Below are positions 37,519-45,353 of a DNA stretch of 64,000 nt, piece by piece; the stretch's first letter is position 1; every line of letters begins with the position of its first letter. The position numbers and the translations under genes were made by a program. The notes beneath the pieces are model-generated. The model was not told where the DNA came from, searched no databases, and worked only from the letters and a program-made list of their open reading frames with translations. Source of the stretch: Candidatus Krumholzibacteriota bacterium (lineage in GTDB: Bacteria; Krumholzibacteriota; Krumholzibacteriia; Krumholzibacteriales; Krumholzibacteriaceae); assembly GCA_030609325.1 (NCBI GenBank), contig JAUWCL010000016.1:1-64000 (forward strand). The letters are read 5' to 3'.

Positions 37519-38499
37519 TCAAAGACTGTCGACCTCGGCTGGTTCCGAAGCCTCCTTGCGCCGCTCCCTCACGACGACGCTTCCCGTCATGCCCTTTCCA
37601 AATTTCTTCAGTTCGGAGGCAATATCGCTGACCTGCGCGAAATGCTTGAGGCGCTCACCGTCGTTGAGAACGAGCGCTATCGTCAGTGACATGAGGGGCA
37701 CCCTCTTGATCTCCCCGAGACGGTTCTTGATCTCGAGATACCCCCTCCTGATATCCTCCTCGTTCATCAGAACGAGTGATCCCTTGTCGAACTCGTCGAT
37801 GATGTGGCGCCCTATGAACTCGGCGCGGTCGAGAGAGGTGACTATGACGAAGTCGTCCCCCCCGATATGGCCGACGAAATCTCCCTGCCCTCCGAGCGAG
37901 TTGACCGCCTCGGTGATGATGCTAGCGAGGAAGAGGATAGATTCATCGCCCTTGTGATATCCGTAGTAGTCGTTGTATGCCTTGAAATTGTCGATGTCGA
38001 TGTAGAGGAACGCGAAGGCCTGGCAGACCTCGATCCTTCTCGCAAGCTCTTTTTCGATCGCCTTGTTGCCGGCGAATCCCGTTAGCGGGTTGGCGTCCTT
38101 CTGATGCTGGCTCCATTCGAGCACGTTGTGCACCCGCAGCAGGAGTTCTTCGTTCGAGTATGGTTTTACGAGGTAATCGTTCGCGCCGCCCTTCAACCCC
38201 TTGATCTTGTCAGGCAGGTCGCTCTTGGCAGTGAGCATGATTATCGGGATCTGGCTCGTCTGGAAATCGTCCCTGAGCCGGCGGCAGACCTCGAATCCGT
38301 CGAGCTTCGGCATCATCAGGTCGAGGAGGATAAGGTGGGGCGCCGCGCGCCGAACAAGCTTCAGCGCCTCTTCGCCGTTCTCGGCGGTGACGACCTCGTA
38401 GCCGTTCTTCTCCAGCTGAAATTTGAGGATACGCCGGATGTGCTCCTCGTCGTCGACGACAAGTATTCTGTTTCCCTCGATATTTTTCCCTGCGCTCAT
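37519..38499 (-). CDS. Response regulator with GGDEF-type diguanylate cyclase domain
   Basis: 326 residues. Receiver domain (10-125) with Asp60 as phospho-acceptor in LILLDLMMPK and Lys113 in LVKPYS. Then a GGDEF domain starting at DANPLTGFAGN, with GGDDF at 213-217 in place of GGDEF; acidic residues at both catalytic positions are kept, so c-di-GMP synthesis remains plausible. It is first gene of the run driven by the sigma-54 promoter 60-75 bases upstream of its start. Confidence 0.9.
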   Translation of the reverse strand: MSAGKNIEGNRILVVDDEEHIRRILKFQLEKNGYEVVTAENGEEALKLVRRAAPHLILLDLMMPKLDGFEVCRRLRDDFQTSQIPIIMLTAKSDLPDKIKGLKGGANDYLVKPYSNEELLLRVHNVLEWSQHQKDANPLTGFAGNKAIEKELARRIEVCQAFAFLYIDIDNFKAYNDYYGYHKGDESILFLASIITEAVNSLGGQGDFVGHIGGDDFVIVTSLDRAEFIGRHIIDEFDKGSLVLMNEEDIRRGYLEIKNRLGEIKRVPLMSLTIALVLNDGERLKHFAQVSDIASELKKFGKGMTGSVVVRERRKEASEPAEVDSL

Positions 38500-38777
38500 C
38501 TATCCAGATCCCCGAAAAGGGTATGATTCTGCACCTCGAAACGGTTCTTCAGCCGATCGCCACGGAGGGAAACGCAATTAATGTGCCAAGGAGGAAACGT
38601 ATCGGAGAGGGGTTAAATCAATGCGTGAACAGCCTTTATATCAGTGCTTTCCGCCCGGGAACAGGCTGGTGCCGGAAGGAGAAATGCAACGGAAACGACG
38701 GATAATGCAATTCGGATAATGCACTAAAATATTGTCAGAAATAAATGTAACGGCACGAAAAACGGGAAGATAAACGA
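38500..38777 (-). other. Regulatory region upstream of the signalling operon
   Basis: 278 bases between tsaD and the REC-GGDEF gene. It carries the sigma-54 promoter at 38573-38588. The AT-rich 100 bases beyond it (38690-38777) have room for an enhancer-binding site; two GCATTATCCG-like words (minus strand) occur around 38700-38725. No gene is seen. Confidence 0.5.
38573..38588 (-). promoter_or_regulatory. Sigma-54 promoter of the REC-GGDEF operon
   Basis: On the minus strand TGGCAC (38588-38583), five bases ATTAA, then TTGC (38577-38574) followed by G. This is an exact -24/-12 match to the sigma-54 consensus TGGCAC-N5-TTGC, preceded by T. Transcription should start near 38562, about 60 bases before the ATG. 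Confidence 0.8.
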
Positions 38778-39785
38778 TCACGCCCACGACACGAGCTCAC
38801 CCCTGGGGAAGGTGTTCAGGTCGAGTCCGTCGCCTCGGCCGGCGGAGAGGTGGTACCAGGAAGCGCATGCGATCATCGCCGCGTTGTCGGTGCAGTACCC
38901 TATGGGCGGCCATGACACCTCGGCGCCCGCATTGCCGACCCGTTCCCTGATCACCTCGCGGAGCCGGCCGTTGGCAGCAACGCCGCCGGCTATGTAGAAC
39001 CTCGACGTCCCCGTCTTCTCGACCGCCATGACCGACTTGAGCGCCAGCGCATCGACGATAGCCTCCTGCGCCGAAGCGGCAACGTCGGCCACAACCTGCG
39101 AAGATAGAGCGCCGAGCTCCTCGACCTTCAGCCGCACGGCGGTCTTCAGGCCGGAGAAGGAAAAATCGCATTCACCGGAGTTCCTCATCGCGCGGGGGAA
39201 ATCGAACGCCGCCGCGTTCCCGCCGCGCGCCGCATTCTCGATCGACGGTCCGCCCGGATATGGGAGGCCGAGTATCTTGCCTATCTTGTCGAACGCCTCA
39301 CCGGCGGCGTCGTCCCTCGTCCCGCCGAGAAACCCGTACCGGCCCGGCCTCTCGACGCTGAAGAGCTGCGTGTGGCCTCCCGACACGACGAGCGCGATCG
39401 CCGGAGTCTCCATCGGCCCGTCTATCGCGTTGGCGAGTATGTGCCCCTCGATGTGGTGGATCCCGGCGAGCGGGATCCCGCTCCCGTAGGCAAGCGCCTT
39501 GGCAAACGAGAGGCCGACGAGAAGGGAGCCGGTCAGCCCCGGGCCGTTCGTCACGCCGATGCCGGCCAGGTCGCCCGGGCCGACCGAGGCTTCCTCCATC
39601 ACCGTCTCGTAGACGGGGAGCAGCGTCTTCATGTGCGTGCGCGAGGCGATCTCGGGCACGACCCCGCCGTACTTCGCGTGGTCGAGCTGGGCAGCCGTCC
39701 TGTAGGCTACAACGCCTTCTTCAGGCGAATAGATCGCGCACGACGTATCGTCGCACGAGGTCTCTATGCCGAGATAAAGGCGCAT
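38778..39785 (-). CDS. tsaD: tRNA N6-adenosine threonylcarbamoyltransferase
   Basis: 335 residues. TsaD completes t6A37 on ANN-decoding tRNAs. It starts LGIETSCDDTSCA (ASKHA fold), has the metal-binding HHIEGH near 110-115 and VVSGGHTQL. It is last of the thiL-kinase-phosphatase-tsaD group, 9 bases after the phosphatase gene. Confidence 0.97.
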   Translation of the reverse strand: MRLYLGIETSCDDTSCAIYSPEEGVVAYRTAAQLDHAKYGGVVPEIASRTHMKTLLPVYETVMEEASVGPGDLAGIGVTNGPGLTGSLLVGLSFAKALAYGSGIPLAGIHHIEGHILANAIDGPMETPAIALVVSGGHTQLFSVERPGRYGFLGGTRDDAAGEAFDKIGKILGLPYPGGPSIENAARGGNAAAFDFPRAMRNSGECDFSFSGLKTAVRLKVEELGALSSQVVADVAASAQEAIVDALALKSVMAVEKTGTSRFYIAGGVAANGRLREVIRERVGNAGAEVSWPPIGYCTDNAAMIACASWYHLSAGRGDGLDLNTFPRGELVSWA

Positions 39786-39794
39786 CGTACCAAT

Positions 39795-40403
39795 CTAACC
39801 TTTCTTCCACTTCCACGGCATGAGGTTGAAGTACCTGATCCTCGGCGCTCCGGGACAGGCGAGGTCGAGCAGTGTGACCGACGCGTTCGCCACGGCGAGC
39901 CTGTGCATCGAGTCGAGGTCCATGCCGAGGTAATGGGTGATCACCGGCTTGATCACGTCGGCGTGCGAAACGAGCGCCGTCTTCGCGCCCCGCGCCTCCC
40001 CTGCAATCCTCGCGACGGCCGCCAGCGCGCGCTCCTGGATCCCCGACATACCCTCGCCGGAGGAAAAGTTCGATTCGGTCGGGCGCGTCCCGTACAGGTC
40101 GAAGTCGGGATCGCCCTTCAGGTCGGAGTACGATCGGCCGACCCATCGCTCGTAGGCCGATTCGTCGAGGCGGGGCTCTTCAATTAATTCTGCTCCCCAG
40201 GCCGACGCGAGTATGCCGGCTGTCTCCTTCGCCCGGGCGAGCGTCCCCGTGTAGACCGCCGCTATGCCCTCACCGGCAAGCTGTCCGGCGACGGCCTCGA
40301 CCATCTCCCGTCCGGCATCGTTGAGAGGCACCTGCTCGCGCCCCATTATCCTGCGGTCGTCGTTCCAGTCGGTCCTCCCGTGCCTGATCATGTATATCAG
40401 CAT
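39795..40403 (-). CDS. Histidine phosphatase family protein
   Basis: 202 residues of the phosphoglycerate mutase superfamily. The catalytic RHG is at residues 7-9 (MIRHGRTDWN) and the second His is in ALVSHADVI. Substrate cannot be told from sequence; in this superfamily it could be a sugar phosphate, alpha-ribazole phosphate or another small phosphate. Its gene lies 9 bases from each neighbour, so it is within an operon. Confidence 0.9.
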   Translation of the reverse strand: MLIYMIRHGRTDWNDDRRIMGREQVPLNDAGREMVEAVAGQLAGEGIAAVYTGTLARAKETAGILASAWGAELIEEPRLDESAYERWVGRSYSDLKGDPDFDLYGTRPTESNFSSGEGMSGIQERALAAVARIAGEARGAKTALVSHADVIKPVITHYLGMDLDSMHRLAVANASVTLLDLACPGAPRIRYFNLMPWKWKKG

Positions 40404-40412
40404 ACAGCCGGC

Positions 40413-41120
40413 TCATTCCCATTCCATGTTTTCGATGTGTCTGCGCAGATGCCCGGCCGTCCTGAACTTCCGGGTGATCAGCGATCTCTTCAATCCCGAC
40501 ACGATGTACTTGATCTCGGGGGACTGCTTCCGGTAGGTGCGCTTCCCGCCGAGGACGTCGTATAAGATCCTGACGAGGTCGCAGACGTCGTCCCTGATGT
40601 TCTCGGCCGCCGGCACCCCCCAGTCGTACATATCGACGACCTTGACGTTGAACGACAGCCCCTTTCGCCTGATGATGATGTTGTCCTCGTGAAGATCGCC
40701 ATGATACTCGCGCGCCTTGTGAATCTCCTCCACCCCGAGGGCGAGCTCGTGCAGGAGATGCAGCCCCTCGAAGGGGGTGAGTCTCTTTCCCGGCTGTCTC
40801 TTCAGAAACGAAGCGAGGATCTCCCCTTCGACATATTCCGATATCAGGACGTTTACCTTCGTCCCCCTGATCTCGATCCTCTCGCCCGTGTGGTACTGGA
40901 TCAGGATAGGGCATTGGCGCAGCTTGTTGAGCTTGCGTGCGTAGAATTTCGTCGCCCGGTTTCTCGCGTCGCTGTGCGGGTAGAAGAGCTTGGCGGCGCG
41001 CTCTACCCCGATCGCCCTCTCCCTCACGCGGTAGACCTCCCCCTCCCAGCCGGACCCCAGTTTCTCGAGGACCTCGTACTTTCCCGCGATCATATAACCC
41101 GGTTCGAGATCGTATTTCAT
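40413..41120 (-). CDS. Small serine/threonine protein kinase-like protein
   Basis: 235 residues, a single kinase fold with no membrane or sensor part. Gly-rich loop LGSGWEGEVYRV (21-32), Lys in ERAAKLFYP, catalytic loop HGDLHEDN (Asp in place of the usual HRD pattern HxDxxxxN) and a metal-binding Asp in VVDMYDWG where most kinases have DFG. All key residues are present, so it is likely active. Substrate unknown. It lies 12 bases after thiL and 9 before the phosphatase gene, making a kinase and phosphatase side by side, though the phosphatase is not a known phosphoprotein type. Confidence 0.85.
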   Translation of the reverse strand: MKYDLEPGYMIAGKYEVLEKLGSGWEGEVYRVRERAIGVERAAKLFYPHSDARNRATKFYARKLNKLRQCPILIQYHTGERIEIRGTKVNVLISEYVEGEILASFLKRQPGKRLTPFEGLHLLHELALGVEEIHKAREYHGDLHEDNIIIRRKGLSFNVKVVDMYDWGVPAAENIRDDVCDLVRILYDVLGGKRTYRKQSPEIKYIVSGLKRSLITRKFRTAGHLRRHIENMEWE

Positions 41121-41132
41121 TTCCGCCTCTCT

Positions 41133-42218
41133 CTAGAACTCGTGCTCGTATCCCATCAGGGGAAGCGGCCTTGTCATGCCGTCCGGTCCCTCGATCAGCA
41201 GCCCGTCTTCCTCGCCGGTCACCTCTCCGATCACGGCGGCGGCGGGCGGAATGAATCCCGGATCTACGGCAGCCAGGGCGACATACTCCTCGCCGCTCGA
41301 CAGAGCGAAACTCGTGAGCTTCACCCGGTCGCCTTCCAGAACCCCGGCAAGAGCGGCGGGGACGGGGATCGCATCCTCCGAGATCACCGCTCCGACGCCG
41401 CTCTCCGCGCAGAGCGCGGCGAGGTCCTTCCCCAGCCCGTCGCTGATGTCGATCATCGCCGTCACCGCCGACGCCCACTCGGGCGAACAGTTCACCGGCG
41501 GCTCGAGAGTGAGGGGCGAGACATGCCTGCCGATCAGCGCCAGCGTCTCCGCTGAGCCATCGGGGAGGCCCCTTGCAGAACACGCCGCCTCGATGTCGGC
41601 CCTCGTCGTGTCTACCGACAGCGTCCTCGCCGCCTCGCGCAGGGCCGTCCGGTCGGCCTGTGGCGGGATCAGGGCGTCGAGCGGTCCCGCCGAACCACCG
41701 CCCGCCAGTCCCTCGAGGAGCCGCAGCCCGGCGAGCGAACCGCCGACCTCGCCGAAGAGGACGAGCAGGTCGCCCGGCCGCGCGCCGGCGCGCCTGAAGA
41801 CCCCGCAATCCCCGGGCACCGAGCCGATTATCGCCATGTCGAAGAAGTACCCCGAAGGGGACAGGACCGTGTCGCCGCCGAAGAGCCTTATGCCGTAAGC
41901 CCCGCACGCCCTCTCGAGCCCGTCGACAATCGAGACGAGGTCCTCCTCGCCGCATCTCCCGGGGAGCCCCGCCGTGAAGACTATGCCGGCGGGCTCGCCT
42001 CCCATCGCGAATATATCGGATACGTTCGACGTGACTACCTTCTGGACCGCCTGACCGAGGGTCGAGAATTCGAGCCTGAAGTGGACCTGCTCGACGACCG
42101 CGTCGGAGGCGAACAGCAGCCTGCCGGGGGGCGGATCGATGACGGCGGCATCGTCGCCCAGCCCCGCGTCCGGGAAGGAATCCCTCAGAAATCCTATGAC
42201 GTCGCGTTCCCTGATGAC
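41133..42218 (-). CDS. thiL: Thiamine-monophosphate kinase, 5' end without normal start codon
   Basis: The conserved frame covers about 361 codons. GLGDDAAVI, SDAVVEQVHF and SNVSDIFAMGG, all hallmark ThiL N-terminal motifs, lie upstream of the first ATG (42005). Beginning at 42005 would remove the ATP and metal-binding residues. Between 42005 and the in-frame stop near 42273 there is no ATG, GTG or TTG. GGGAGGT at 42228-42222 sits just before codons GTC (42218) and ATC (42215), so the coordinate 42218 is a best guess for a changed or unusual start. ThiL phosphorylates thiamine phosphate to the diphosphate. The gene borders the accessory island. Confidence 0.8.
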   Translation of the reverse strand, partial: VIRERDVIGFLRDSFPDAGLGDDAAVIDPPPGRLLFASDAVVEQVHFRLEFSTLGQAVQKVVTSNVSDIFAMGGEPAGIVFTAGLPGRCGEEDLVSIVDGLERACGAYGIRLFGGDTVLSPSGYFFDMAIIGSVPGDCGVFRRAGARPGDLLVLFGEVGGSLAGLRLLEGLAGGGSAGPLDALIPPQADRTALREAARTLSVDTTRADIEAACSARGLPDGSAETLALIGRHVSPLTLEPPVNCSPEWASAVTAMIDISDGLGKDLAALCAESGVGAVISEDAIPVPAALAGVLEGDRVKLTSFALSSGEEYVALAAVDPGFIPPAAAVIGEVTGEEDGLLIEGPDGMTRPLPLMGYEHEF

Positions 42219-42483
42219 CCGACCTCCCTGCTTATCTTCTGACCGTCCGCTCCAATATTTTGGCCACTGTCATTTAAATGGTGTGAAGCGAACCCTCAAT
42301 ACTATTATCGATACGTCTAATGGCATCATACTTAATTCGCATGTCAGCCCACCCAATCAAGGCGAAAACATTAAGACACTCGAAACGGTTACGCGTGGCC
42401 ACCCGTCGTCATCACCGGAATTGCCAATTTGAACCAAGCGAGTCTTCATCTCACTACACCCACTTGTAGCCGCCGTGCCGCGT
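42219..42483. other. Junction of thiL and accessory island
   Basis: About 265 bases of lower-GC sequence with no complete gene. It holds the likely thiL ribosome site at its left end and a short AbrB/MazE-like remnant (42357-42449). The composition change falls near 42250, so the island edge appears to be here. Confidence 0.5.
42357..42449 (-). pseudogene. Remnant of an AbrB/MazE-type antitoxin
   Basis: Thirty codons starting MKTRLVQIGNS, the typical first strand of MazE/AbrB swapped-hairpin DNA-binding proteins, after which the sequence stops matching and the frame ends. No toxin gene follows. This is a short fragment, so the assignment is tentative. Confidence 0.35.
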
Positions 42484-42954
42484 TCACTCATCGACATCCT
42501 CGTACTGCGGTGGCGACGCCCCCCTCTTTTCGATAACCCCATAGCGCACGTCAGGGCCGGTCGGACCCATCATCTCAACGACTACTTCGTGCCACCAGGA
42601 ATCTCCGAAATCGAACAGGTACTCGAATCGTTGCCCTTCCTTAAGCCGAAGGCCATCGATTGTTGCTTCCGAAGCATTGAAGCGGTCCTCATCACCGAAC
42701 GGGTCGGTATCGTCGAACATTGGAGGGGCTGTGTACTCCTTCGGCGCACGCCCAGATTGTGGCCGACGACTCGGAGCCTTCGGAAAGTAGAAGGAGTACA
42801 GATGCGGATCGTCCCGGTCGAATGCCCCGAAGATCGCCTCGTGAAGGTCGTCCAGAGTCTGGTCCCCACGCAGCGCGATCGTGCGCCAAATGCGCCTCGC
42901 GCTCTTCAGGTTCACCTTGAAGAGGTAGCAGGTGTCCGACCTGGCGGCCTTCAT
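42484..42954 (-). CDS. pRiA4b ORF-3-like domain protein
   Basis: 156 residues. The pattern LFKVNLKSARRIWRTIAL, TLDDLHEAIFGAFDRDDPHLYSF and FEYLFDFGDSWWHEVVVE is the pRiA4b ORF-3 domain, a common plasmid- and island-borne family of unknown molecular function. The gene is complete and in the AT-richer island. ATG 42954 starts the domain directly. Confidence 0.85.
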   Translation of the reverse strand: MKAARSDTCYLFKVNLKSARRIWRTIALRGDQTLDDLHEAIFGAFDRDDPHLYSFYFPKAPSRRPQSGRAPKEYTAPPMFDDTDPFGDEDRFNASEATIDGLRLKEGQRFEYLFDFGDSWWHEVVVEMMGPTGPDVRYGVIEKRGASPPQYEDVDE

Positions 42955-42981
42955 AGTTTCGTGTCCTTCCGTGCGGTTAAT

Positions 42982-42999
42982 GGCTTGCTATGCCAAGCC
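42982..42999. other. Small hairpin between SEC-C and pRiA4b genes
   Basis: GGCTTG and CAAGCC arms with a 6-base loop in the 56-base gap. No T tract follows; role unknown (weak terminator or attenuator). Confidence 0.3.
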
Positions 43000-43010
43000 C
43001 TTTCTTTCCA

Positions 43011-43313
43011 TTATTGCATGCAGCATTTCTTATACTTTAAACCGCTCCCACAGGGACATGGCTCATTTCTGCCGACCTTGGGCTTTTCATACACAACGGT
43101 CATATTGTCAGAATTGCCCATACGAGGCCGAGATGTAAAGGCTTGCGGATTTAACAAATACTCAACCTCACATAGGTCTTCAGGTTCATCAGGTTCAAAT
43201 CCTCCAATAAATTTCCATCCGTTTTTATCACAGAGTGACGCAATTTCCTGTAATCTTTCTTCAGTTTGAACCCGAAATCTTACCGGTCTTTTTTCAGTGC
43301 CTAATTTTGCCAT
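43011..43313 (-). CDS. SEC-C metal-binding motif protein
   Basis: 100 residues ending in the SEC-C zinc motif [18 protein letters not shown], with the metal ligands CxC and CC. The N-terminal 75 residues match the small stand-alone SWIM/SEC-C protein family (PBPRA1643-like) as I recall it. Function unknown; such proteins are frequent on mobile DNA. The gene is complete. Confidence 0.85.
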   Translation of the reverse strand: MAKLGTEKRPVRFRVQTEERLQEIASLCDKNGWKFIGGFEPDEPEDLCEVEYLLNPQAFTSRPRMGNSDNMTVVYEKPKVGRNEPCPCGSGLKYKKCCMQ

Positions 43314-43343
43314 TGAGCTATCTTTCTAATTCTTTTCCGCGTG

Positions 43344-43574
43344 TCAACTGAATGCGCTGGCTTTCTCTGCCGGAGACAGCTCAAACATGAAATAATCCGG
43401 GAAGCGATCTCTATTACGCTTAACCTGTTCATTCAGTCTCTTGGTCGCGACTCCATAAAATTCAGCGAGGTCCGTGTCTACGATAACCTTCTCCCCTCGA
43501 ATCAGAAGAATCCTCTGCTCTGGAGCCCTAACATCACGAATGAGCGGCTGTGCCGAAGGCACAGTCAGCTTCAT
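43344..43574 (-). pseudogene. Truncated ORF6N domain protein
   Basis: 76 residues. [31 protein letters not shown] and [10 protein letters not shown] are the start of the ORF6N domain, found in phage and island DNA-binding proteins. The normal continuation after the FMF-L region (about 80-100 more residues) is missing, and the frame ends in EKASAFS. It is likely a broken gene. Confidence 0.65.
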
Positions 43575-43592
43575 GCGATTGCTGGAAGCCTC

Positions 43593-43940
43593 TTAGTTGT
43601 TATCAATCCTGTCAATATCTTCGAAAAGCGCATCGCCCAAAGCGGTTTCGGCATCCAAGACAGCCTTCATTTCGGAGCCACAGGCCTCCGAGCAGACCAT
43701 GAACATGAAGTCATGCCCATCCAACCGAGCTTGGGACCCGGCTGTGGGGATAACAGCCATGACGCTGCGGTCCTGCGTGATCAGCGATATGCGTATGGCA
43801 CCACCTTCAAATTCAGCTACGTCAACGCCTGGTCTCTTTTTACCACCGAAACCGAAGACAGGTGTATTGTCAGCTATAGATTCGCCACACCATGAACACT
43901 TGCCCATCGCTTCTTCGTCAGAAACGCGACATGCTTCCAC
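43593..43940 (-). CDS. Hypothetical protein with two Cys pairs
   Basis: 115 residues. CSWCGE near residue 15-20 and CSEACGSE near 83-90 could bind one zinc ion as a split zinc ribbon; between them is a beta-rich stretch. A second ATG at MGKCSWC gives a shorter form. I do not recognise a family. It stands just after the attC-like hairpin and just before the ORF6N fragment. Confidence 0.6.
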   Translation of the reverse strand: MEACRVSDEEAMGKCSWCGESIADNTPVFGFGGKKRPGVDVAEFEGGAIRISLITQDRSVMAVIPTAGSQARLDGHDFMFMVCSEACGSEMKAVLDAETALGDALFEDIDRIDNN

Positions 43941-43973
43941 AATAAACGCTCCTTTCTTCCTGGCTTCCAGCGA

Positions 43974-44029
43974 CGCGCTTGAGGTGACGGCTCACCTTCG
44001 TTTCGCAACACCTCACGCGCATGTTATGC
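43974..44029 (-). repeat. attC-like imperfect inverted repeat
   Basis: On the minus strand GCATAAC, then GCGCGTGAGGTG, a 22-base centre and CACCTCAAGCGCG, whose arms pair except for an extra base. A RYYYAAC-like box next to an imperfect hairpin with an unpaired base is the form of integron attC sites. The matching GTTRRRY box at the far end is poor (GTCGCTG), so the call is weak. Confidence 0.3.
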
Positions 44030-44032
44030 GGC

Positions 44033-44857
44033 CTACGCACCTTTCCCGAATGCAATCCAAATGAACTCGCCATATTCATCCTTTTCCGCCCAGAACTCAT
44101 GAGTCATTCCAGCAGGAATGAAGACGGCTTCGCCCTCGACAACGGTGCGCTCCTGCCCGTCGAAGCGACCTTTAAATCGGCCGCGGGTGATTATAATTAG
44201 TTGCGGGAAGTCGTTTATCTGATCGCGCGCATCCTTGTTGATGTGCATCCCAGGCTTCAGTTGATACCAGGCACTCCGGAATTCCTCGTCGTACAAAAGA
44301 ACGGCGCCATTACCTCCGTGTACCAACCGAGCGGCCTTTTCGCCAAAAGGGCCGATTTCAGGCCAACCGCGAGTCCAAAAGTGAAATGCAACCCGGCGGA
44401 AGAGCAGCCCCGCATCCGCTCTGTTTGCCAATTGGGGTCCAAATCTGGGAACCAGCGGAATTGGATCACTGCTCCGAGCCTTTCCCATGGCTGTGAGCGC
44501 GCTCATCTCGCCATTATCAAGACGTCGGAGAAATTCAATATGGAGCTCGAAGCCGATGTCCCACTGCTCCGGCACGCCGTCTTGAACAATGGCCCTCGGA
44601 TTCTCAGATAGTACGACATGATAATCACCACCCAGTTTCCCCTTTACCCAGAAAGCAATGACAAGTTCACGCTCCAGAGCCAGCTCCTCGCGGCCACGCC
44701 AAGCATCCCCATATCGCTGCAAGATAATTCTCGCCGAATCGCCTGTGTTCAAAGGTGCTTGGGCTAACTGGGCTAGTACATCGCCGCACAACACCGACAC
44801 CGAACATAAGGCGATTACAAATATTTGAAGCGCGAATAGTCCAGCCTTTCGTTCCAT
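44033..44857 (-). CDS. Secreted cupin domain protein
   Basis: 274 residues. A signal peptide (GLFALQIFVIALCSVSVLCGDVLAQ) precedes a ~145-residue region of unknown type. A cupin barrel at the C-terminus (about 190-270) has GMHINKD, RGRFKGRFDGQERTVVEGEAVFIPAGMTHEFWA and FIWIAFG. Metal-binding His residues of the cupin motif are partly kept (GMTHEFW). Substrate unknown. It is an island gene of lower GC content. Confidence 0.7.
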   Translation of the reverse strand: MERKAGLFALQIFVIALCSVSVLCGDVLAQLAQAPLNTGDSARIILQRYGDAWRGREELALERELVIAFWVKGKLGGDYHVVLSENPRAIVQDGVPEQWDIGFELHIEFLRRLDNGEMSALTAMGKARSSDPIPLVPRFGPQLANRADAGLLFRRVAFHFWTRGWPEIGPFGEKAARLVHGGNGAVLLYDEEFRSAWYQLKPGMHINKDARDQINDFPQLIIITRGRFKGRFDGQERTVVEGEAVFIPAGMTHEFWAEKDEYGEFIWIAFGKGA

Positions 44858-44918
44858 ACACGTCTCCCATGGTTATGCCGAAACAGGGCGAACATTGTAA
44901 TCAAGTTCTTATCATGAA

Positions 44919-45353
44919 TTACCACGTATCCGGACCAGCACTTACGGCTAGAATGTTGAACTTACCAGCCGCCTGCGGCTCGACCGTGACCTCAACCACG
45001 ATGCGCGGATCATCATCGTAACGGAAGAGTGCCGTTGCGTACATCTCGGTCATCAGATCCTCAACCTGCTGCCGAGTAAGACCAGGCAGGCTCTGTTCCA
45101 GGAGGTCCGTAATCTCCGCAATCCTCCTGTCCTGAACATCGTGGGACGGCTCTCGAGATGCATTCCAGATGTCGGCAACCACACCAAAAATGGCGCGCAT
45201 CACCTCAATCGGCGGATCGGCACCGAGCTTATTCACCCAAGGATATGCCACATCCCCGAGGATTTCAGACACCTTCACTGGAGGGCGCTCGTCTCGACGC
45301 TCTCGGCGGTGCCCACGGCCTGATTTCCGTCGCTTCCACATTCTGATATTCAT
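44919..45353 (-). CDS. Hypothetical protein
   Basis: 144 residues. A very basic Arg-rich start (WKRRKSGRGHRRERRDERP) is followed by an acidic, mostly helical part. No family recognised. Between 44872-44880 and 45394-45402 the gene is flanked by inverted copies of GTTATGCCG. A perfect TATAAT lies 57 bases upstream, so it may have its own promoter. Confidence 0.55.
   Translation of the reverse strand: MNIRMWKRRKSGRGHRRERRDERPPVKVSEILGDVAYPWVNKLGADPPIEVMRAIFGVVADIWNASREPSHDVQDRRIAEITDLLEQSLPGLTRQQVEDLMTEMYATALFRYDDDPRIVVEVTVEPQAAGKFNILAVSAGPDTW

Noticed and set aside
30504-37689. Plus-strand open frames of 486-534 codons opposite the kinase cluster, and others at 45543-47315
   Set aside because: Same reason: no recognisable domain, and antisense to well-supported kinases, REC-GGDEF and nnr.
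37519-38499. GGDDF taken as proof of an inactive diguanylate cyclase
   Set aside because: Both acidic positions of the GG(D/E)EF motif are kept, so the change alone does not show loss of activity.
41133-42005. thiL starting at ATG 42005 (290 residues)
   Set aside because: This start would delete the GDDAAV and VEQVHF motifs that are encoded in the same frame upstream.
42984-42999. Hairpin in the SEC-C/pRiA4b gap as an attC site
   Set aside because: Too short, no RYYYAAC or GTTRRRY boxes.
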